The notes beneath the pieces were generated by a model that searched no databases, was not told the DNA's origin, and was given only the letters and a program-made list of their open reading frames with translations. From positions 558,001 through 622,000 of the forward strand of contig NZ_JABBKX010000001.1 in assembly GCF_012927745.1 (NCBI RefSeq): DNA of 64,000 nt. The letters run 5' to 3'. Shown piece after piece: positions 59,292-64,000 of this stretch. The DNA is from Neoroseomonas marina. Its GTDB lineage: Bacteria; Pseudomonadota; Alphaproteobacteria; Acetobacterales; Acetobacteraceae. The position numbers were made by a program, and so were the translations under genes. Each line of letters starts with the position of its first letter. Position 1 is the stretch's first letter.

Positions 59292-60026
59292 TCAGCCGGC
59301 CTTCTGGTAGTCGAGCAACTCGTACCGCTTGCCGAGGAGCTTCGTGTAGAAGGCCATCGGATAGAAGGCGTGCGTGAACCAGTCGCGGAACTTCGACTTC
59401 GAGGAGAAGGCGAAGGCGCCGTAGTTGGGATCGAAGAAGGCGCAGCCGGTGTCGTCGCCGGAAAAGGCCATGGCGTGGCCACCGACGGACCCCCAGATGC
59501 CGATCATCCGCCAGCGGCGGCCACCGCCGCGCGGGTCGCACAGGTCGCGCGCGATCAGATGCTTGATCTTGTCGCCGCCGCTGCTGTCGCCCTGGCCCCA
59601 ACCCCCGTTGTTGCCCGGCACGGGCACCAGCCCGTTCGAGAGCAGGAAGTTCTGCGTGGCGGCGTCCTGATTCTGGGCCCCGCGCCGCACGGCCGCGTTG
59701 TCCGATTCGTCGATCATCCGCGACGGCCGCATCGACTCGCCGATGATGAAGAGCTGCATGAGCAGCCGGATCTTGTTCGCATCGATCCCGTTCCCGGCGC
59801 CGGCCGAAAGCCAGGCCTGCAGCGAACGGCCGCGCGAATTCTCGACCATCCAGCGCGCGGAGAGCATCTCGCAGATACCGTCCTTGGTGGTCTTGTCTTT
59901 GCCGATAATGTCGGCGACGGGGTTGGTCATCTGGGAGAAGGCATAGGTGCAGCTGCCGCTGTAGCCCTTGGCGCTCGCCTGCACGGACTTCACGCGTGCC
60001 GCGATGATGCTGTTCAGGACGTCCAT
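59292..60026 (-). CDS. C58-family (YopT/AvrPphB-like) cysteine peptidase domain protein
   Basis: A 244-residue protein with the three catalytic blocks of the YopT family in order: Cys52 in KDGICEMLSARWM, His184 in SVGGHAMAF and Asp199 in FFDPNYGAF. The 15-residue His-to-Asp spacing equals that recalled for AvrPphB. Known members are secreted into eukaryotic cells and cleave prenylated Rho GTPases or kinases; bacterial relatives of unknown role also exist. There is no signal peptide, so any export would be by a specialised system. Start 60026 has GGAAAGG upstream. It sits beside tRNA-Ala and shows codons unlike its neighbours (for example TCTTTGCC). Confidence 0.78.
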   Translation of the reverse strand: MDVLNSIIAARVKSVQASAKGYSGSCTYAFSQMTNPVADIIGKDKTTKDGICEMLSARWMVENSRGRSLQAWLSAGAGNGIDANKIRLLMQLFIIGESMRPSRMIDESDNAAVRRGAQNQDAATQNFLLSNGLVPVPGNNGGWGQGDSSGGDKIKHLIARDLCDPRGGGRRWRMIGIWGSVGGHAMAFSGDDTGCAFFDPNYGAFAFSSKSKFRDWFTHAFYPMAFYTKLLGKRYELLDYQKAG

Positions 60027-60204
60027 GTGAGCCTTTCCACTGAGAACACGATCCCGTGTATGTTGCGTCCGCCCCTCGGCGGCGGCAAGCGCGCTTCGGT
60101 TGAATCTCGGAACGATCATGCGAACAGCCCGCCCTGCGGTGGGTCGACACTTCCCTGCCGATCCGGCCGCGTCCTAGGCTGGGGGAACCAAGGGGAGCGC
60201 GGAA

Positions 60205-60780
60205 ATGTCCGACACATCACCCGGTTTGCCCGGTCACGGGACCGCCTCGGTCCTCCGCGGGATGGCGCATCACTGGTGGGTCTTCGCGCTGCGCGGGGCG
60301 GCGGCGATCGTCTTCGCAGTGCTGACGATCATGAACCCGGGCCTCAGCCTGTTCGTCCTGCTGGCCTTCCTGGCGGCCTGGCTGGCCGTCGACGGCATCG
60401 CGACGATCGCCCAGGCGATCGCCGGAAAGGGCCCGCACGGGGCCTGGAACTGGCTGGATGGGCTGCTCTCCCTGGCAGCCGCGGTGGCTCTGGTCCTGGC
60501 CCCGGGACTGTCGCTGTTCATGCTGGTGCTGATGGCTGGCGCCTTCGCGGTCGCGGCCGGGGTCATCCGCCTCGTGCTGGCGTTCCGGGCGGCCGATGTG
60601 ATGCTCGGCGCCTTCGGGGCCATCACGGTGCTGTTCGGCGGCATGCTGCTCGCCTATCCGGGCTCGGGCCTCATCGCCATCGCCTGGATCGTGGCGCTGG
60701 AAGCCGCCGTGATGGGCATCATCCTGCTCGTCCTCGGCTTCCGTCTGCGCCGGCTCAACCGGGAAATGCCGGCCCGCTGA
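60205..60780 (+). CDS. HdeD/DUF308-family membrane protein
   Basis: A 191-residue inner-membrane protein with six predicted helices (WVFALRGAAAIVFAVLTIMNPG, LSLFVLLAFLAAWLAVDGIATI, GLLSLAAAVALVLAPGLSLFMLVLMAGAFAVAAGVIRLVLAF, IAIAWIVALEAAVMGIILLVLGF), matching the DUF308 pattern of two three-helix repeats. HdeD in E. coli supports acid resistance at high cell density. A role in acid tolerance would suit an Acetobacteraceae member but is only inferred. Its 3' end overlaps the convergent DUF3429 gene by 26 bases. Confidence 0.88.
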   Translation: MSDTSPGLPGHGTASVLRGMAHHWWVFALRGAAAIVFAVLTIMNPGLSLFVLLAFLAAWLAVDGIATIAQAIAGKGPHGAWNWLDGLLSLAAAVALVLAPGLSLFMLVLMAGAFAVAAGVIRLVLAFRAADVMLGAFGAITVLFGGMLLAYPGSGLIAIAWIVALEAAVMGIILLVLGFRLRRLNREMPAR

Positions 60781-61219
60781 GGACGAGCCATCCCGCCATG
60801 GCGAGGTGCAGCGCCGCCATGGCGACGGAGAGCACGCGCCGCAACGCGAACCACCAAGGCGGCGCGAGCCCCTCGCGGGCCAGCCGCGCATCGGCCGGCA
60901 GCAACGCCAGGAACGCCAGGCCGAGCAGCACCAGCCCCGGCACCGGCGGCAGCAGCAGCGCCAACCAGGCCGGGAAGGACGGCAGAACCGCGATGGCCAG
61001 CAGCCGCCCCTGCGCGGTCCCCTCGGCACGCGCGGCCGCGATGCCCCACCAGGCCCCGCCGACGAAGGACAGGATCACCGCGCCATAGGCGATGCCGATC
61101 CCGGCCGCGAGGAGCCGCCAGCCCGGCAGCATCCCCATGGCGGCGAGCACCGCGACGGTCGGGATCAGCCCGGCGAGGCCGAGCCGCAGGGCGGCAGCAG
61201 GGATGGGCGCATCGGTCAT
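60755..61219 (-). CDS. DUF3429-family membrane protein
   Basis: A 154-residue protein with five hydrophobic helices, including LGLAGLIPTVAVLAAMGML, YGAVILSFVGGAWWGIAAA (the conserved F-x-G-x-x-W-G motif of DUF3429) and FALRRVLSVAMAALHLAMAGWLVLS. The function is unknown. ATG 61219 is preferred; ATG 61231 is possible. It overlaps the end of the HdeD-like gene. Confidence 0.85.
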   Translation of the reverse strand: MTDAPIPAAALRLGLAGLIPTVAVLAAMGMLPGWRLLAAGIGIAYGAVILSFVGGAWWGIAAARAEGTAQGRLLAIAVLPSFPAWLALLLPPVPGLVLLGLAFLALLPADARLAREGLAPPWWFALRRVLSVAMAALHLAMAGWLVLSGPAFPG

Positions 61220-61262
61220 GCGCCCATCCATGTGGTCGGGCCCGCTGACCTGACCAGGGCCG

Positions 61263-61874
61263 TCAGCTGCGGATCCAGGTCTCCGAGAAGGCCAGCATCG
61301 CGGTCGAGATGCGCTGCCCCGCGATGTCGCGCGGGATCGGCGCGCCCGGCCGCACGCGGCCGTTCACCGTGACCGTCGCGGTCTCGCAGCCGACGAACAG
61401 CGAGGGCATGTGGTGCTTGCCCGTCGCCGAGTTGGGCGGCGTCAGAGCGAAGCAGAACGGCTTGCCCAGGCCCGACCAGGTCAGCGCGATGGTCGCGTCG
61501 CCCGCGCGCACCGTCTCGCTGTAGGTGGTGACGGCATCGCCGCTGGTCTTCACGCTGTCGAGCCTGCGGTACTGCAGCCCCTTCAGCCCCGGCAGCCCGC
61601 GCCACGCCCCGAAGTGGGAGACGTAGTCCGCGACCAGCCAGCGCGCGAGCGCCTCATTGTCCGTGTAGCAGACATTGGCGCGGTCGGCCGGCGGCGCTTC
61701 CTCGTGCGGCGAGAGCATCAGCACCAGCGCGTGCCCGCGCCCATGCGGCGAGAGCACGACGCGGAAGAAGGAGGCGAGGGTCGTGAAGGGCCCCGCCGGA
61801 TCCTCCTTCAGGGAGATGCCGGGATTCTCGCCCGACCATTCGACGGTGCCGGGGAAGAGGATCGTGTCGCTCAT
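61263..61874 (-). CDS. Hypothetical protein of unknown family
   Basis: A 203-residue soluble protein with no signal or membrane segment. The ordered segments are FPGTVEWSGENPGISLKEDPAGPF, FFRVVLSPHGRGHALVLMLSPHEE, YTDNEALARWLVADYVSHFGAWRGLPGL and YSETVRAGDATIALTWSGLGKPFCFALTP, which suggest a beta-sandwich. I do not recognise the family. It is 51 bases downstream of the SGNH-like gene on the same strand, so it may belong to the O-acetylation unit. Normal codon usage for the window. Confidence 0.7.
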   Translation of the reverse strand: MSDTILFPGTVEWSGENPGISLKEDPAGPFTTLASFFRVVLSPHGRGHALVLMLSPHEEAPPADRANVCYTDNEALARWLVADYVSHFGAWRGLPGLKGLQYRRLDSVKTSGDAVTTYSETVRAGDATIALTWSGLGKPFCFALTPPNSATGKHHMPSLFVGCETATVTVNGRVRPGAPIPRDIAGQRISTAMLAFSETWIRS

Positions 61875-61925
61875 GCGTCGGGCTCCTGGATTCGGCGCGC
61901 AGCCTGCGACGCAGTCCCGGCGGGA

Positions 61926-62972
61926 TCAATGCCCCGGCGGCGGCACCAGCAGGCGGAAGTCCGCACCCTGGCGGCCGGCCGCGGCCTCGGCCAGCTCCGC
62001 GACCAGCCGTTCGGCCACCGCGACGCGATAATGCTGCTGGTCCCAGTAATTGGTGTCCTCGCGCGTGATGGCGCTCGGGATCATGAAATCGGCCAGCACC
62101 GCGCCGGGGCGGCCGCGGACGGTCTCGGCGATCGCGTCCTTGCAGGCGGCCCATTGCTGCTCACTGATGGTCCCGGGCTGGGCCTGCCGCGACCAGTGAT
62201 ACGGCGCGAGGTAGACCAGAACCTCGGTTTCGCGCGGCGGCAGCGCCAGGGCGTCCCGCAGCAGCGCGTGCGGCGCGAACGCGAAGTGCGGGGGCGGCTG
62301 CTGCGCCGGCTCCGACGACAGCGGCACCAGCGTCGGCAGGATGCGCGCCGCGTCGTAGAGCGAATCATCCGGCAGGAAGTTCGTGTAGCCGTCCCGCCCG
62401 TAGCGCGCCCGCCCGAAGCCGAGCATCGCCATGGCCTGCTTGCCCGCTTCCTCGGCGGCGTAGAGGTTCAGGATCTCGCCATAGCCGCGCCAGGGATTGC
62501 GGCCATACATCCAGTCCGGGAAGGGGCGCGGCGTGACGCGGCGGAGCGGCCCCGTCTCGCACCACACCTCGTCCAGCCCGAGGATGATGCGCCGCGGAGC
62601 CGGGTGGCTGCGCAGGAACTGCGCGAGCAGCTGCGACTGCTCCCACGCCGTGCCGGCGTTGATCGACAGGTTCACGAAGCGCCCGCCGAAGGCGGCGTCG
62701 AGCACCTGCGGCCGCAACAGGCGCGAGGTGGAGGTGCCGATCACCGCGGAATCGAAACGCGCATCGCGGGCCAGCATGACGTAGGAAAATCGCTGGTTGG
62801 TCGAGATCGGCACGCGGTCCCCCGGCAGCGACAGCGGCAGCACGCCCCAGGGATCGACCAGGGCGATGAAGGCATAGGCCAGCGCCACCGGCACGGCGGC
62901 GAAGCCGACCAGCGCGCGCAGGAAGCGCGCCCAGCGGGCCGGATCCTCAGAACTGGAAGTAGATGAACTCAT
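61926..62972 (-). CDS. AlgJ/SGNH-like membrane-anchored protein, likely O-acetyltransferase partner
   Basis: A 348-residue protein with one N-terminal membrane helix (GFAAVPVALAYAFIALVDPWG) and a large periplasmic part resembling an SGNH hydrolase-like fold: FDSAVIGTSTSRLL (nucleophile region), RIILGLDEVWC, VLVYLAPYHWS and a C-terminal DTNYWDQQHYRVAVAERLVAEL (Asp/His region). Such proteins pair with MBOAT acyltransferases to acetylate exopolysaccharides or cell-wall polymers (AlgI with AlgJ/AlgX). Start at ATG 62972 overlaps the MBOAT 3' end by 26 bases; GTG 62987 is an alternative. Confidence 0.8.
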   Translation of the reverse strand: MSSSTSSSEDPARWARFLRALVGFAAVPVALAYAFIALVDPWGVLPLSLPGDRVPISTNQRFSYVMLARDARFDSAVIGTSTSRLLRPQVLDAAFGGRFVNLSINAGTAWEQSQLLAQFLRSHPAPRRIILGLDEVWCETGPLRRVTPRPFPDWMYGRNPWRGYGEILNLYAAEEAGKQAMAMLGFGRARYGRDGYTNFLPDDSLYDAARILPTLVPLSSEPAQQPPPHFAFAPHALLRDALALPPRETEVLVYLAPYHWSRQAQPGTISEQQWAACKDAIAETVRGRPGAVLADFMIPSAITREDTNYWDQQHYRVAVAERLVAELAEAAAGRQGADFRLLVPPPGH

Positions 62973-64000
62973 TGGGGATCCGTCCACCGATCACCAGCAG
63001 CATGAGGAAGAGCACGACGCCCACCGTGGCGCCGACCCAGGGCCGCGGGCGCAGCCGCTCGAGCGCGGCGCCTTGCGAGGTCGGCCCAAGCAGCGCGACG
63101 ACGATGCCGACGCCGAGCGCGACCTTCTGCGTGATGCCCGCCTCGATGGCGGTCCGCAGCGGCAACCCGGCCATCGCCTCCAGCACCCGCGCGGCGGTCG
63201 CGAAATCGGGGGCGCGGAACAGCACCCAGCCGACGATGACGAACAACATCGTCAGCGCCCAGCCGACCACCCAGGGCATACGCAACCCGGCGCGGTTCCA
63301 CGCGCCATTGATGGCGAGGGCGATGCCATGCATCCCACCCCAGACCACGAAGGTCCAGGCCGCGCCGTGCCACAGCCCGCCGAGCAGCATGGTGACGATG
63401 ACGTTCACCGCCTGGCGCGCCGCGCCCGACCGGTTCCCGCCCAGCGGCACATAGAGGTAGTCGCGCAGGAAGCGCGACAGCGTCATGTGCCACCGGCGCC
63501 AGAACTCGCGGATCGAGGCCGCGCGGTAGGGCGCGTCGAAGTTCATCGGCAGGCGCAGTCCGAACATCAGCGCGAGCCCGATCGCCATGTCCGAATACCC
63601 GGAGAAGTCGAAGTAGATCTGCAGCGTGTAGGCGATCGCCCCGAGCCAGGCATCGCCGGCGCCGAAGGCCTCCGCACCCGCCGCGCGGGCGAAGGCGGCA
63701 TCGGCCACCGGCGCGATGGTGTCCGCGATGCCCACCTTCTTCACCACGCCGATCGTGAACAGCACCAGGCCGCGGGCCAGGTTCTCCGCCATCTCCGGCC
63801 GCCGTGGGTCGAGCGCGAACTGCCAGATCACCTCGTTGTGGCGGACCAGCGGCCCGGCAACGAGCTGCGGGAAGAAGGTGACGAAGAGGAAGAAGTCCGA
63901 CAGCGGATAGGTCTTGGCGTGGCCGCGCTTGAGGTCGACCAGGTAGGAGACCTTCTGGAAGACGTAGAAGGACACGCCGAGGGGCAGGATGATGTTCCAT
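62947..64000 (-). CDS. MBOAT-family O-acyltransferase (AlgI/DltB-like), cut by window edge
   Basis: The last about 350 residues of a multi-helix membrane-bound O-acyltransferase; the 5' end lies beyond 64000. Family features are visible: NIILPLGVSFYVFQKVSYLVDL, FPQLVAGPLVRHNEV, DFSGYSDMAIGLALMFG, REFWRRWHMTLSRFLRDYLYVPLGGNRSG and the catalytic-histidine region LLGGLWHGAAWTFVVWGG. These enzymes pass an acyl group, usually acetyl, across the membrane to a polysaccharide. The overlapping SGNH-like gene is its probable partner. Confidence 0.93.
   Translation of the reverse strand, partial: WNIILPLGVSFYVFQKVSYLVDLKRGHAKTYPLSDFFLFVTFFPQLVAGPLVRHNEVIWQFALDPRRPEMAENLARGLVLFTIGVVKKVGIADTIAPVADAAFARAAGAEAFGAGDAWLGAIAYTLQIYFDFSGYSDMAIGLALMFGLRLPMNFDAPYRAASIREFWRRWHMTLSRFLRDYLYVPLGGNRSGAARQAVNVIVTMLLGGLWHGAAWTFVVWGGMHGIALAINGAWNRAGLRMPWVVGWALTMLFVIVGWVLFRAPDFATAARVLEAMAGLPLRTAIEAGITQKVALGVGIVVALLGPTSQGAALERLRPRPWVGATVGVVLFLMLLVIGGRIPNEFIYFQF

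Noticed and set aside
59292-60026. Type III secretion locus
   Set aside because: No secretion apparatus or chaperone gene is present in the window; only a single effector-like peptidase is seen.

Overview
The window is a dense, GC-rich (about 70%) chromosomal segment of an alphaproteobacterium. The best fit is a Roseomonas-like member of the Acetobacteraceae (Rhodospirillales). This rests on the very high GC, the alphaproteobacterial small protein DUF3126, the dnaG-rpoD arrangement, and four separate Bug/TctC-family periplasmic receptors that lack their own membrane subunits. The taxonomic assignment is inferred from gene content and base composition; I see no rRNA. No CRISPR array, transposase, integrase or phage structural gene is visible.

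Region by region. Positions 1-3.6 kb hold a catabolic operon: Fe-alcohol dehydrogenase (cut by the window edge), a sialidase-fold protein, a DapA/NanA-type aldolase and a Bug receptor. From 3.7 to 7.5 kb, on the minus strand, are an LCAT-like lipase, an orphan family-5 ABC solute receptor and a glutathione transferase. From 7.6 to 12.9 kb there are a Bug receptor, a short-chain dehydrogenase and an IclR-controlled set (CMD-family protein, amidohydrolase, Bug receptor). From 12.9 to 17.8 kb lies a cluster closely resembling the Rhodopseudomonas cyclohexanecarboxylate genes: a MarR regulator (badR-like) divergent from badH, badI, aliB and aliA homologues. The hydratase badK is not in the window.

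From 17.8 to 31.2 kb is a mixed region: Xaa-Pro aminopeptidase, a DUF1127 protein behind nested palindromes, a secreted protein with three LCCL repeats, a luciferase-like flavoprotein, a tiny flagellar-rod-like protein, prmA, a UvrD-type helicase, a pentapeptide lipoprotein, a BASS-type transporter, metF, mlaA and mlaC, and a GNAT enzyme. From 31.3 to 41.5 kb are ettA, a MarR/MFS pair, a CAU tRNA, membrane and oxidoreductase genes, an M20 peptidase, soluble inorganic pyrophosphatase and the membrane H+-pyrophosphatase.

From 41.5 to 59.2 kb is housekeeping: rpoD, dnaG, a GatB/YqeY protein, carA, carB, greA, threonine ammonia-lyase, folD, yggU/yggT-like genes and tRNA-Ala. carA carries an N-terminal Cro-like helix-turn-helix extension, and two matched 19-bp palindromes lie in its promoter region. 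carA and carB are separated by five tightly coupled genes (SDR, LysE exporter, three tiny membrane proteins). From 59.3 kb to the end are a YopT/AvrPphB-like C58 cysteine peptidase beside tRNA-Ala, HdeD-like and DUF3429 membrane proteins, and an AlgI/AlgJ-like pair for polysaccharide O-acetylation that runs off the window.

The strongest leads are the HTH-CarA fusion with its promoter palindromes and the C58 peptidase. Many GC-rich perfect hairpins, some with a shared flanking C-rich tail, sit at gene ends and probably act as terminators.
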